Positions 31,961 to 44,480 of a stretch of DNA of 64,000 nucleotides are shown piece after piece. The stretch is from Echinometra lucunter (Eukaryota; Echinodermata; Echinoidea; Camarodonta; Echinometridae). The notes beneath the pieces are model-generated. The model was not told the DNA's origin and did not search any database. It saw only the letters and a program-made list of their open reading frames with translations. The stretch's first letter is position 1, and the number at the start of each line of letters is the position of its first letter. A program made the position numbers and the translations under genes. The DNA lies in assembly GCA_029962745.1 (NCBI GenBank), contig CM057162.1:13322388-13386387 (forward strand), given 5' to 3'.

Positions 31961-34000
31961 TGAACACATGAATGGCAAAGTAAATAACTTAATTATCTAT
32001 GGATCTCGCGAGTTCTACGCAACCTGATTGATCGAGTGATGACATTACAGTTTACTTACACTGATCCAAAGAATATTAAATGTTTTGTGTTTAGGATTAC
32101 GCTTATCAAATGGACATATCAGCAATGGATATTACAAAGGCGCAGTATAAGGCGCATTATATAATACCGCTCAAAACAAAACCCATTATACATCATGTAC
32201 CGATCATGTTTGCGATCTTTCTGAAGTTTTACGAATGCATTTTGTTACAACATGGTTTTGTGGTACAAGATGTCGTCGTCCGAGCTCCTGACCTGCACAC
32301 TGTCATGTCCTTGTTTCTTCCTACAACTGTAGTTGTAGTAGAAAACCACCAGTTTTGTGGTACAAGATGTCGTCGTCCGGGCTCCTGACCTGCACACTGT
32401 CATGTCCTTGTTTCTTCCTACAACTGTAGTTGTAGTAGAAAACCACCAGTTGGTCAATTCTGTTTCTTCTTCATCTGCCTCTAAGATTGATACCTCTGTT
32501 TGTAGTGTCTCCTTTCCGTTCTTTAAAGTAAAAAGGGTAGCCCATCCTTTTATGAAAATCAACTTCCTTCCAAGCAGCTTTTGAACCATATCATCTTGAG
32601 TGTGTGTGTGTGTGTGTGGGGGGGTGGGGTGGGGTACATCCGTCCCACCCCCTTCCCCTACTCTGTCGCGTTTGTTTCTCACATACATTATTTCACACAT
32701 TCTTATCCCCACCCCTAGCAAAAAATCAATTTGCACTTTCAAAGTTGGAATTGAAAAAACTAGCGCACACTTACTTTTTTTAATTTTTTGATTTTTTTCA
32801 ATAAAAAGTAGGATTCGTACAAAGGAGAGAGGATGTAACTGCCTCCCCCCCTCCCCCTCGGAGTTTGGTACAGTCATGAACTGTTGAAACATTCTTTCAT
32901 TCAGTCTCAATCTTTGAAAATTGCTTATGCAGTATATATGCAAATAGATGTGTAATAATAAGGATGCATGATACATGTAGGTTCATAACATGTTAGACTA
33001 TTTTGAAGTGTGGTATCAATACATTATCATGAATCGGCTTATCTAGACTACAGTGAGGGCTGGAAGTATAGACTAATAACATTTCTCTGATTGATATGAC
33101 ATATGTTTGATTGAAAGATACCATTTCATACAAACGATTTATTCTACTAAGTTTTTAATACAACGTACATGTAATATATCCTACTGAAACCGCCGACTAT
33201 ACCATGGGTTATTAGTTACTCACGAATTCATATCATAACATCACAGAATAAGGGCAGGAAATGAAGGCTAAAGCTATGTTAAACTTAATCATGTTAAATC
33301 ATGGTGGTATCACAGGCTACTTGATTTTGAAAAAAAAAATGGTTTTAGCTTCTAGCTACAAAAATAGCCATGTCTCTAATTATCAAAGGAATAACGACTG
33401 CTCACATAGTCTTCAAAAATAGATCAATAATTACATGACACAATATTGATGTTCACTTATATGCTATTTATGTTATATTAACAATGGGTACAGCAGTAAA
33501 GAACTATATTCATTAAAAAGAAAACATGTAGTGGCCTTCTACTAACAAGCAAAAAGCATTACTCATTAATTCATGAAGTTTTGATAATATCTATTGGACA
33601 TTTCAGGTACGTTCCATAGCTGGAACCTAAAAAACAGGCAAAAACCTCGAAAAAAGTACCTTGACTTTAACTGGAAAAGGGGCTGGAAACATAGCCTAGG
33701 GGAACATGTGACCTTGGAAACATCATTTTTTCCATAAGTAGAGATGTAGATGAAGAGAATGATGTGATGTTTGGCAGAAAATATATCATTGGTAGTGCAT
33801 GAAAAAGAAAATAAAACTTGAAATTGATTTTTTACAATATTTGAAACTGGAAATCTCCATGTTTAATGATATGCAAATTTTATGGCCCAATTTGCATATG
33901 AAAATGATATGACTAAAATTTTGCGTGTTGATCGCTAATGAGATGAAGACTATATGATAGAAAGTTCAACCAAATTGAGCCCATTTTTGTTGAGATAGAG
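31961..34000 (-). repeat. right long terminal inverted repeat of copy A (truncated by gap)
   Basis: Reverse-complement relative of 26492-28560. It includes a local direct duplication of about 110 bp (TTTGTGGTACAAGATGTCGT at 32255 and 32353), a (GT)n tract at 32598-32618, the poly-C/G module, and GATGTTTGGCAGAAAATATA. It ends in the 34001 gap. Confidence 0.7.
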
Positions 34001-34500
34001 NNNNNNNNNNNNNNNNNNNNNNNNNNNNNNNNNNNNNNNNNNNNNNNNNNNNNNNNNNNNNNNNNNNNNNNNNNNNNNNNNNNNNNNNNNNNNNNNNNNN
34101 NNNNNNNNNNNNNNNNNNNNNNNNNNNNNNNNNNNNNNNNNNNNNNNNNNNNNNNNNNNNNNNNNNNNNNNNNNNNNNNNNNNNNNNNNNNNNNNNNNNN
34201 NNNNNNNNNNNNNNNNNNNNNNNNNNNNNNNNNNNNNNNNNNNNNNNNNNNNNNNNNNNNNNNNNNNNNNNNNNNNNNNNNNNNNNNNNNNNNNNNNNNN
34301 NNNNNNNNNNNNNNNNNNNNNNNNNNNNNNNNNNNNNNNNNNNNNNNNNNNNNNNNNNNNNNNNNNNNNNNNNNNNNNNNNNNNNNNNNNNNNNNNNNNN
34401 NNNNNNNNNNNNNNNNNNNNNNNNNNNNNNNNNNNNNNNNNNNNNNNNNNNNNNNNNNNNNNNNNNNNNNNNNNNNNNNNNNNNNNNNNNNNNNNNNNNN
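34001..34500. other. assembly gap, 500 N
   Basis: Exactly 500 N, lying within the right terminal repeat of composite copy A. Confidence 0.99.
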
Positions 34501-34519
34501 GACAAAAAGATACTGCTGG

Positions 34520-34975
34520 TCTACCAGCAACTGGTCTAATTATCTGATTGTCTAATACCACATAGGCTAAACCCATTTGGTCTACTATAAATTTGGTCTA
34601 TTTGCCATTTGGTCTAATACATACTTGGTCTAACTCTCATTTGGTCTAATGACCACTTGGCCTAATTGCCAGTTCGTCTAATAACCAACTTGTCTAATTG
34701 CCTTTTCGTCTAATTCTCAAATGCATGTTTGATCTGTTACTGGTTTATTACAGGTAATAGACTAAGTGGTGTTAGACCAAGTGGACATTAGAAAAAAGGG
34801 TCATAAGACAAAATGAGAATTATACACAAAGGTAAATATGCGAAATGGCTATTAGACCAAAAGGTCTTAATACGAACTGGTTGTAGACAAAATGGAATTA
34901 GACCATGTGCGGCGAGACCAAACAGGCAGTAGACAAAGTGGAAGTAGACCAAGTGGCAATTTACCAATTAAACAG
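34520..34975. repeat. inverted minisatellite of TTTGGTCTAAT units
   Basis: Left half: about ten units of roughly 20 bp with CATTTGGTCTAATGACCA-like sequence. Right half, from about 34755: the complement, with TTAGACCAAGTGGACATTAG-type units. The turning point is near 34740. The array can fold on itself. It shares the ACCAAATGG/CCATTTGGT word with the minisatellite at 60-3637. Confidence 0.85.
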
Positions 34976-35629
34976 CATATCACTGTGTGAAATGGCACGA
35001 CAACTGCCAGTAATGTAAAAATTCATAACTGTGACAAATTTGTGGCATGTTAGGGGAAATGAGAGAGGGATGGTTGATTATTTTACCATTTGCACTAGTA
35101 GTGCAGGGCAAACCATTTATTTAGAATACAAGTGTGTAGCATCTCACTTCTTGGCACTATGACTAAACAATAGTAAGATTCATTGAAAGGTTGGACTATA
35201 CAAGTATAGTTTTAAGAAAAAAATAACTGGTAACTATGTCATAGTGTAATTACTGAAACATATTTTGTTCAAATATCCAGAATGTATTATTAGATTTTTT
35301 GGTTTTATCCTTAGTGCTTATTATTATGAAAGCCCTTAGGCTGAATTACATTTTACAATAAAAAGTTGGAAATGGAACATAGTCTTAAAAAATCTGATAT
35401 ATAACTTATTTTGATAACTGTGAGCTGGTAAAAGATACCATAAAGTAACTGTTGATTAAGACGAATTATTTAGTAACATTGGGACAAGTTACTCATATGG
35501 ACTTCAAGTTATCCTACTCTTTTTTTTCATATTTTTTTTTCGTTTATGCAGGAAGCTTTCACATAATGCACAGGGTGAGGCTCACCTTTCCCAGTAAACC
35601 AAGGAACCAATACATCAATTCCCTACCAG
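34976..35629. other. no gene seen
   Basis: AT-rich. A T-rich tract near 35520-35545 precedes TTTATGCAG, which could be a splice acceptor, but the frames after it soon stop. Confidence 0.4.
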
Positions 35630-35785
35630 AATGGTATCCCACTGCATCGCTGCAAGAAGGAACCAATACATCAATTCCCTACTAGAAAGGAATTTGATTG
35701 GGGTTTTCAAATATGGCAAGTCCCATGTGCAGCCCAAGAGGACCCAGTGCTCCATAGAGGAAATAGATACTGGCCTGATATTCAG
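35630..35785 (+). CDS. possible alpha-1,3-fucosyltransferase-like exon fragment
   Basis: The frame reads MVSHCIAARRNQYINSLLER, then NLIGVFKYGKSHVQPK. This resembles the GT10 fucosyltransferase motif in which S-x-C, R-x-x-Y, a leucine and V-x-x-YG-K-C follow one another; here the last cysteine is absent. Those enzymes transfer fucose from GDP-fucose to glycans in the Golgi. A CCCTACCAG acceptor lies just before and a CAG|GTATAT donor follows. The donor-binding half of the enzyme is not visible in the window. A 29-bp direct repeat (35601-35629 and 35657-35685) overlaps the acceptor and the coding part. It may be an isolated exon or pseudogene, and the match is from motif memory only. Confidence 0.35.
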
Positions 35786-38125
35786 GTATATTTTATTCAA
35801 TCTTACAACTACATGAAGGTGGAAAACAACAGAGTTTTTGACTAATGAAACCATTCAGATAATCCAAGTTGAAACAGATTGTGTACAAAACTGGTTACTT
35901 ATGAGAAGATCATGATTTAGAAAATGGTTAAAATCTTCTGCCACTTTCAGCCGCAATAATACATACTGTTTAAGCGTATTGATTTTGCTATTTAAATAGC
36001 ACATGTATTACCTTGAATATGGGGCTTCTTTCTTGAATTATATGACACGGTTGTTTCTTTGATTAAAGTGAAATTACATGTGAGTACAAGAGTAAATGAA
36101 AACTGCATGTAAGGCAATTAGGTGGCCTTAAATATTTTTTTTCAAAAGTAACAAACTTAAAATCCACTTAACTAATTTCTAAATTGCTTCTTCTTTTTCT
36201 CATTGAATACCTGATGGTTTCTCCCAAGTTTTCTGGATTGCCATTATTCCCTGGGTTCAGGAGGCTGCAGGTGGTATAGATCTAGCTGGGAGTGGAGTCA
36301 ATGAACTGGCTCTTCTTGTTGTTCCTTCTTGGAGCAATCCGAGGTCTCTCACTGACATTTTTTATTATTGGAGAAAAAATTGTCAAGATCACCTCAGTTT
36401 TGAACCAATGACCTGATCTGTATCCTAAGCCATTCTTTTCCCGAAAATTTAGTAAGTTGTTGAACTAGGCCTTTTAATGCAGTATTTCGTTTTATTAGTT
36501 TATCCTCTACTCGTGTATTTTGTGTCTGAAATATTCTTTGGAATATAATTGGCCTGTATGCCATTAAATTGATAAGAAGGATAACTTGTATGTACCTCAA
36601 AGGGTATTTATATGATTCATGTCATCTAAATTCAATACCATCCATAATTGTAGTGAGGCATTGATTGATTGATCTAATCTATTGTAAGATCTTGTTGCTG
36701 TGATGTAATCATTGGAAAAATTATTCATATTAAACTCCTTTGGACCATTAAGTCACTAGGATGTTGGAAGGGCATTGTAGCATTCCTATCTTAACCCCAA
36801 ACAAACTTACAGTGTAGGTTTTTTATTTGATTGCAAATGACTGAATAACAAGCAATAACAAATGATGCTTCATGTAAGGGGTTAGGTTACCAGTTATGCT
36901 CTTAAGTAATTGATGATTTAGTTGAATTATTTTTTATTCAAATCATCTCTTTCATTAATACTTGAACCATTTCACAAGGTAGACGTGAGAATGAATAATA
37001 TGTCAAATTTGTATTAGAAAATACAGATATCTCGCCATGACTTCCATACACACCTGGCCTGAGGGTAGTTGAGACTTCCCCATCAGTGTTGCACTACAGT
37101 GTTGTAAGATGTCTGCATGATTTTCATGGAATATTAGAGTTCAAAGAAAAAATGCATGCACTCTTCGTATATTCAATGCCCCCTTACAGAGGACAATTCC
37201 ATAATGATGTCTGGTACCCTATATGTACAACTTTGCTGAAATGATTCGTATCAGCTTTGTACTTCATAATGTGAAAAAATCTAACATTCTCAAATTATCA
37301 TGGCTTGAGTAGTTCACAAAGTTAAATGAAAATGGAGAATAGTAGGGGTGGGACATACAGAAAGATTGATCATTTTGTGGCACTGCCCCAGATTGATAAT
37401 GACATTTTGAAACATTTTTCCTTTTTCTCCGGGGGGGGGGGGGGGGGATAAGGGGAGGTTTATTAATACAGATTAATTAAATCATCTGAAACGAAAGGTA
37501 CCCTGCTGCATATAAGATTATGTCTGTGCTGATGTAATTCTTTATTTTGTATTACTGCATATTATACATATATTTTTTATTATACCTGCAGTATAATGAT
37601 TCTTGTTTCCTTTAATTTTTAAAGATTTTTGTTAAATGTCTCACAAAAAATTTATGCTGGTGCTCATTGAATTGCTTAGTTTTGTATTACTTGAATATTT
37701 AGGATGATATAATCATGATTGGCTTTATTTTTGATCGTCATTCATCATCACACAGTTTAACACTCTTCCCGACTCTTTCTCCAACTTAATGTTTTCATAT
37801 TTCTTGGTAGGTTTCTGAGTTGTATAGAGCTTATTGATGGGAAGTGAAACACAGTACACAACAATATTGTCATGATTTTTTAAAATGATTTTATACCCGC
37901 GTACTATTAGCACAAAACCAGAGATGTGGTATTTTGCTTATTAGTAAGTGGAGCCTTTTCTCTCCCTGGTGTTCATTCATTGCATTTTGTATAATACTGT
38001 AGTCCTTTTTACAAACCTAAGAATTGTGAGTTTTTCCAAAAATAAAGGAAGAAAATTACATTGCTATATTGTATAAAAGTGGATCTAAGAATGTATTTGT
38101 TTCCCGTTGTTCGCAGAGCATCAGT
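35786..38125. other. no gene recognised
   Basis: AT-rich sequence with a poly-G run at about 37431-37447. One open stretch of 60 codons at 36234-36416 (+) follows a pyrimidine-rich tract but resembles nothing I know. No repeat family was recognised. Confidence 0.4.
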
Positions 38126-39120
38126 GTCATAGCTAGGATTTTATGGGGGGGGGGGGAATGGGGGCAGTAGTAACCACTGGAACATATGAATCACATGAGC
38201 TAACCTAGGCGAAGCTTGAAAGCTGTGACGTTTCTTTGTCAATTCTTCCTTGTCTGTTTCCACTCCTCATACGTTCTCTTACATTTTTCCCCTCTTTTCT
38301 CACTTTTTAAAAAAATTTCTTTTTTTCCCTCTTTTAGCCTTTCTCTTTTTTTCGGAGGGGGGGGGGGCAAACTACCCACTGATCTCTGGCTAATCATGTG
38401 ATATTTATTTGAATTTATACATGACTTTAAAAGGAATCAGGGATCTAATTCACCAAAATCTCAAATAAGAACAAATTCTTCAAGCATATTAGACTTAGGT
38501 GAGCAATTGACCCCCCCCCCCCCAAAAAAAAATTAATAAATAAATAAAATAAGAATGATATGATCAGTGACTCTCCCCTTCCCCTCCCCTATGATGGCAG
38601 ATATATCGGGTAAAAAAAACAGGACCAAAAAGCAATTTGGGGGTAAAAAAAATAGAGCGGGGGGGGGGGGGGGGACTGTCATTTCACAAAATGTGATGGT
38701 CCGACTACCTACTAGTGTTCGGCCTACCCATTCATGTAAAATAAAAATAAAAAATCACAAACTCATACGTTCCCTCACATGGTGGGAGGGAGGGGGATAC
38801 TCCAGTTATGGAACTTACAAAGGGGCACCCCCTCCCATCGCCCCGCCTCATCCGCGGCTGCGTACAATATTTTTTTTTAGCCTTAAATCCCATCCACACC
38901 ATCCAGCCCCCTTAAAATGAATATTTCTCATACAAAAAGTGTACAGAAAGGGTCTGCCTACGAGGCTTGCAAACAAGGACTTGTATGGTGGTACGGGGAT
39001 GTGCAGCTCCTCTTATGGGTCGCCGATTCCGAGTAACCCTCCCAGAGAGAGAGAGAGGAGGGGGGGGGGGGGGGGAGAGGGAATCCAAACTTTGATTGAT
39101 TGTGGAGGTCCCATGAATGA
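38126..39120. repeat. poly-G/poly-C-rich hAT-type debris
   Basis: It starts CAGTGTCATAGCTAGG, a variant of the CAG..GGCGTAGC termini of the hAT-like elements here. It carries homopolymer G or C runs at about 38143, 38356, 38510, 38661 and 39060, with T-rich modules between. No matching right end or target-site duplication was found, so it may be several overlapping fragments. Confidence 0.45.
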
Positions 39121-39440
39121 ACAGTCAGACAGGGTGTAGAATGAGGGAATTATTTCGTAAAATTAGTCATTAACATGAGAACACACACTTTGAATTATTC
39201 CTTAGCCATTAATGCTTATGAATTCTTTAAAAAAAAAGGGGAGGGACGCAGATAAAAATGTCCATTCTTTAAATAGTCTAGACAAATCCCCTATCAATTC
39301 GAGCAAAGATTCACAATCCGCCCTCATTTTGATTCAATTGTGACGTCACTGGCCTCCAGCTGGGTGCTAGCAAGCGCAGGCTGACAGCGATGCGTAATAT
39401 GAACTGAGCATGCTCAGTGCGCGGTCCTAATCCCTGGATT

Positions 39441-39955
39441 AACTTAGTGAGCTCACTAACTTTAGTGAGGGTCACTAACTGTTACTGCTTTCACACCAAG
39501 GTACGGTTGCTGCGACCGATGAAATCATAATGTGAAAGCATTTCATCGGTCGCTGCGACCGATCGTTTTGGTCAAAAACGATCGGTCGCTGAGTACGGTC
39601 GATGAGGTACTTCAGCGACCGATCGCGACCGATGCAAGCTAGATGTGAAAGCACATCATACTCAGCGACCGATCGAAATGCAATGACCCCCATACATGCC
39701 TACGCACTATCTCTACTTCCGCTTCCGGCTAGGTCAGCTATACAGCGACCGATGGCTCTGGGCCTGACCAAATTTTGACGGAGGTGTAAAAGCACATCCG
39801 ATCAGTCGCTGGGTACGGTCGCAGCGACCGTACCTTGATGTGAAAGCAGTCTAATATGCTTTCGTGAATAGCTCACTAACTTAGTGAGCTCATTAAGTTA
39901 GTGAGCCCACTAATAGTGAGGGTACTAAGTTAGTGACCTTTCGAGAATACCGGCC
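39441..39955. mobile_element. TTAGTGAG-rich inverted-repeat element (outer MITE)
   Basis: Both ends consist of repeated TTAGTGAGCTCACTAAC-type palindromic words (39441-39480 and 39865-39945). The right end reads GACCTTTCGAGAATACCGGC. A relative with GGTATTCTCGAAAGGTCACT begins near 47195. A second element interrupts it at 39484-39850. Confidence 0.6.
39484..39850. mobile_element. nested MITE with ACTGCTTTCACA termini
   Basis: The left end ACTGCTTTCACACCAAGGTA is inverse-complementary to the right end TACCTTGATGTGAAAGCAGT, and the pairing continues through CGGTYGCTGCGACCG. Inside, GTGAAAGCA and CAGCGACCGATCG words recur several times in both orientations, so the element looks built from repeated copies of its own ends. 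No clear target-site duplication was found. Confidence 0.7.
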
Positions 39956-40575
39956 TTTATCACTAAAATCATTTTTTTATAATGTGATGTTAATATATTC
40001 GCAATCAAACACGTGCGACACGTTTTTTTGCTAATTGTACATTTTTAGTGGTTTTGGCCCAGCAGCGCGCGTGGCAATTACAAGTTTTCTTCCTTTGCGA
40101 CGTCACTATTCCTAGCAAAGCAAGCTTAGTTGCGTATTACATGGTCACAAGATACGCACTAGAGCTAAGAAGGTTATAATAATAGTTTTATCGAGAACGG
40201 ACGTGTTTCCTTTTTGCTCCAAGTTTAACGTCATTTTAGCCGTTTGTCTTCAAAATCGTACAAAACATTGTGTATCAGTGTTGAGATCTCATTTTGAGGC
40301 TTCCGTTGATGACACTGGTTTTTGGAGTTTTCCAAGGCTTTAAGCTGGAAAGTGCAGATAATACCCGTTTGTCTAGGATTTTGTAAACGGTCTGTGATTA
40401 AGAGGAGAGACAGTTGCATCCACATATCTTAGCAACGTGAAGCTAGGGCGCGTATCATACACTCCATCATCAGCGCATCAGCTCATCCCCTGGTTACCGG
40501 TAGACTATACGCCATAGGCTATACGCTCAACAGGTGCATCCATCTAGGCGTGCGCCCCATTCTTGTGACGTCATA
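39956..40575. other. probable 5' region of the two-ORF retrotransposon
   Basis: Unique sequence, less AT-rich near its end, leading into the ORF1 start. The 5' boundary of the retroelement cannot be set. Confidence 0.35.
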
Positions 40576-41246
40576 ATGGCCACTGAGAACCGTTTTGAAG
40601 CTCTTGATGACGAAATGGATATCAAGGTAAAGGGCCCCCGTAAGGCAGATGACACCAGTAAGCTGTCAGAAGGTGAAATAGTAGCGAAAGTACTACTGGC
40701 TGTCCAACCTCTATCGTGGATGCTGTGACGAAGGCTGTGACGGCAGCTATGTCAACAATGTTGGAAGAGCTTAAGAAGAGCTTGAAGCCCAGCAATGCAG
40801 GATCGCCTTGGAAGGAGGAGGTCGACCGGCTAGAGCAATACGGTCGACGTGACAACGTCCGTATATTTGGAATAGAGGAAACTCCAAATGAGGATACAAC
40901 GCAGAAGGTGGTTGAGCTAGCAGCCGACATGGGGGTCACGATCTCCTCAGATGACATCAGCACCAGTCACCGCTTGCTACCTTCTCGACGTCGTCAGGGA
41001 GAGGAGAAGAAAAGAGCCATCATTGTTAAGTTTGTAAGGCGCTCGACGAAGCAGATTATCATGCGGAAGAAGAAGATGCTGAAGGGTGTAACTCGAAGGA
41101 GTGGGGTTTTCGTAGATGAAGATCTAAAGTCACGACGGAGCCAAATGGTTCGTGCACTCCGCCAAGATCCACTGGTCAAGGCAACGTGGACCATCGATGG
41201 CAAGATCTTCTGTGCAATGAAGGATCGTCATCGACTCGGTAGATGA
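40576..41246 (+). pseudogene. non-LTR retrotransposon ORF1 (coiled-coil/RNA-binding type), one frameshift
   Basis: It starts MATENRFEALDDEMD at 40576. After a frameshift near 40700 the frame runs to 41246 with VTAAMSTMLEELKKSLKP (coiled-coil-like), DRLEQYGRRDNVRIFGIEE, VVELAADMGVTISSDDIS, RAIIVKFVRRSTKQIIMRK and VFVDEDLKSRRSQMVRALR. The RRDNVRI.GI and VKF..R..K.....RKK blocks are those of L1-like ORF1 proteins, which coat the element RNA. The ORF2 endonuclease follows after 15 bp in another frame. Apart from the shift the protein is well preserved, suggesting a fairly young copy. Confidence 0.8.
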
Positions 41247-41261
41247 TGTTCGGAAGATTGG

Positions 41262-41680
41262 ATGGTCTGCGGAAAGAATCCAGGGACTTCTAGCGCCCCA
41301 GAAACTGATGTGAAGCATTACTCTTTGAATTACAATGTACATAATCCCATACAATGCAAAATTTTAGGTCTGAATGTATGTAGTCTTAAATCAAAGTTAG
41401 AAACTGGTATCCTGACAGATTATGTAACTATGTTTGATATTGCATGTTTAAGTGAAACAAAAACAAATATGATAGATGAAGACTTAATATCTGAGGAGTA
41501 CACTGCTCTATTCAAAAAGGAATCAGATGAAAACACACCTTTTAGAAGGGAAATTCATGGAATTGGTGTGATCTTTCGAAAGTGCTATAGGGCATATCTT
41601 CACGTAATTAATAATATGTGTTCGAATTGTGTCTTTTGGATTAAAATTGATGATAAAGCATTTGGTAATGAATTTGTAAT
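41262..41680 (+). pseudogene. non-LTR retrotransposon ORF2, endonuclease N-terminus, cut by composite element
   Basis: The frame reads CKILGLNVCSLKSKLETGIL, then FDIACLSETKTNMIDEDLIS, then EIHGIGVIFRKCYRAYLHVI and CVFWIKIDDKAFGNEFVI. These are the LNV.SL, SETK and HGIGV blocks of an APE-type endonuclease. The frame is open until composite copy C begins at 41681, and the residues after that come from the composite element. The rest of ORF2 (catalytic end and RT) is not found in the window. Confidence 0.8.
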
Positions 41681-43699
41681 AGTCCGTGGGCCAGAGGGGG
41701 CTACCGTGCACCCCCCCCCCTCTGACCCTCCGTCTTGGGTATCATTTTGTTCGTTAGTTTCTCTAGTGTCAGAAAAACGAATGTTTCCAGGAATAAACTC
41801 AAATGCACTATGTTTTTTAAGCCATTCTTTAAATCAATGTCAAAATCCATGTTTTTCAAATTTTGACCCTTTTCTTGAGGTATGCCATTTTTAAAGATTC
41901 TAAATGGGCTCTATCTCAACCAAAATAGACTCAATTTGGTAGAACTTTCTATCATATAGTCTTCATCTCATTAGCAATCAACATGCAAAATTTTAGCCAT
42001 TTATATTATCTTTCTCATATGCAAATTAGGTCATAAAATTTGCATATCATTAAATATGGAGATTTCCTGTTTCAAATATTTTCAAAAATCGATTTCAAGT
42101 TTTATTTTCTTTTTCATGCACCACCAATAATATATTTTCTGCCAGACATCACATTATTCTCTTCATCTATATCTCTCCTTATGGAAAAATGATGTTTCCA
42201 AGGTCACATGTTCCCCTAGCCTATGTTTCCAGCCCCTTTTCCAACTAAAGTCAAGGTACTTTTTTTGAGGTTTTTGCCTGTTTTTTTTAGGTTCCAGCTA
42301 TGGAACTTACCTGAAATGTCCAGTAGATATTATCAAAACTTCATTAATTATTGAGTAATGCTTTTTCCTTGTTAGTAGAAGGCCACTACATGTTTTCTTT
42401 TTTAATAAATATAGTTTTTTTTACTGCTGTACCCATTGTTAATATAACATGAATAGCATATAAGTGAACATCAATATTGTGTTATGTAATTATCGATCTA
42501 TTTTGGAAGACTATGTGAGCAGTTGTTATTCCTTTGATAATTAGAAACATAGCTATTTTTGTAGCTAGAAGCTGAAACCAATTATTTCCAAAATCAATTA
42601 GCCTGTAATACCACCACAATTTAATATATATTAACATGATTAAGTGTAACATAGGTTTAGCCTTCATTTCCAGCCCTTATTCTGTGATATTATGATATGA
42701 ATTCATGAGTAACTCATAACCCATGGTATAGTCGGCGGTTTCAGTAGGATATATTACATGTACGTTGTATTAAAAACTCAGTAGAAGAAATCACTTGTAT
42801 GAAATGACAATTTATGGTATCTTTCAATCAAACATAATCAATCAGAGAAATGTTATTAGTCTATACTTCCAGCCCTCACTGTAGTCTAGATAAGTCGATT
42901 CATGATAATGTGTTGATACCACACTTCAAAATAGTCTTAACATGTTATGAACCTACATGTATCATGCATCCTTATTATTACACATCCATTTGCATCCATA
43001 CCGCATTAGCAATTTTCAAAGATTGAGACTGAATGAAAGAATATTTCAACAGTTCATGACTGTACCGAACTCCGAGGGGGGGGGGGAGGCAGTTACATCC
43101 TCTCTCCTTTGTACAAATCCTACTTTTTATTGAAAAAATCCAAAAATTCCCCGAAAGTGTGCACTAGATCTTTCAATTTCAATTTTAAAAGTGCAAATGG
43201 ATTTTTTGCTAGGGGCGAGGATAAGAATGTGTGAAATATGTGGGAAACAAACGCGACAGAGTAGGGGAAGGGGGTGGGATGGATGTACCCCCCCCCCCCA
43301 CACACACACACACACAAGATGATATGGTTCAAAAGATGCTTGGAAGGAAGTTGATTTTCATAAAAGGATGGGCTACCCTTTTTACTTCAAAGAACGGAAA
43401 GGAGACACTACAAACAGAGGTATCAGTCTTAGAGCCAGATGAAGAAATAGAATTGACCAACTGGTGGTTTTCTACTGCAGTTGTAGGAAGAAACAAGGAC
43501 ATGACAGTGTGTAGGTCAGGAGCCCAGACGACATCTTGTACCACAAAACCATGTTGTAGCAAAATGCATTCGTAAAACTTCAGAAAGATCGCAAACATGA
43601 TCGGTACATGAGGTATAATGGGATTTGTTTAGAGCGGTATTATATACTGCGCCTTTGTAATATCCGTTGCTGATATGTCCATTTGAGAAGTGTAATCCT

Positions 43700-44480
43700 A
43701 AACACAAAACATCTAATATTCGTTTTGGATCAGTGTAAGTAAACTGTAATGTCATCACTCCATCAATCAGGTTGCGTAGAACTCGCGATATCCATGGATA
43801 ATTAAGTTATTTCCTTCGTCATTCATGCGTTTAGTGATGCCTCCTCTCTCCCGGAGACCAGTGCCCATCCTTACTGAATCGATATGTCCTCCTAGGTCTT
43901 TCCTCTTCTTGCATATCTTTTAAAAGTTTTATACAGAGCCACTGAGTGGACCGTGAGCTATGAATGCCTTTGAGCAAGACCTGAGAGCTTCACTCTCCTC
44001 TGGGTCACTTTTGAGCTGACCTGACATTTGTAAGGTTTCCGTACAGCTCAGAGTTCCTCATTCTCATTGCAATCTGGTTGACGCTTATAGCCGTCCTCAA
44101 CATTCTTTAGTATCACCTATCCACCATCCGAAGTCTTTTTGTAAGGGTCTCGGTCTCTGACCCGTACAACAAAACAAACTCCACTGTGCTGTGAAGAGAC
44201 ATATTCTTAAGTCTTTACAGGGGTCTGATTTCCATACAGATTTCAGGCTGTGGTATGCTGCCCAATCCTTCTTCACCTTATCCACAACATCCTCCTGTGT
44301 ATTCCTGATCGTTGCTCCCAGGTCAGAGCCGGAGTTACAGTGAAACCAGAGTCGTGGTGGTTATCGAGTGTCAGACGCATGACAAAGATGTATAGAGCTA
44401 ATGTATCACCCCGGGTACTCCAGCAAGTATATCAACGAACTCTGTCTTCCCATCACGTTTCATGACCTTGGCTCTGGTGT
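43700..44480 (-). pseudogene. RTE-like remnant (minus) in copy C
   Basis: The minus strand reads DKVKKDWAAYHSLKSVWKSD, LRICLFTAQWSLFCCTGQ and then the TRMLRT and MRNSELYGNL region. It corresponds to the + strand remnant of copy A (29700-31960) but has no hAT-like insertion: GGCTGTGGTATGCTGC near 44246 is continuous. Confidence 0.6.

Larger units (their letters stand above)
26492..34000 (+). mobile_element. large composite palindromic element, copy A (right end in gap)
   Basis: It begins AGTCCGTGGGCCAGAGGGGG, the same end as copy C at 41681. Its outer parts (26492 to about 28800, and about 31554 to 34000 in reverse complement) are long inverted repeats. The centre holds two oppositely oriented broken RTE-like reverse transcriptases. 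A hAT-like element (29872-31545) is inserted in it. Copy C has the same content in opposite overall orientation. The right terminus should fall about 200 bp into the gap, by comparison with copy C. Neither copy has both ends, so the target-site duplication is unknown. AG termini are also found in Polintons, but no Polinton gene is seen. Confidence 0.65.

Noticed and set aside
26492..34000. Polinton/Maverick interpretation of the composite element
   Set aside because: AG termini and long inverted repeats fit loosely, but no polymerase, integrase, ATPase or capsid-like frame is present and no 6-bp duplication can be shown.
36234..36416. 60-codon open stretch (+) after a pyrimidine-rich tract
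   Set aside because: No recognisable domain and no clear donor site. Frames of this length occur by chance in this sequence, so no gene is claimed.
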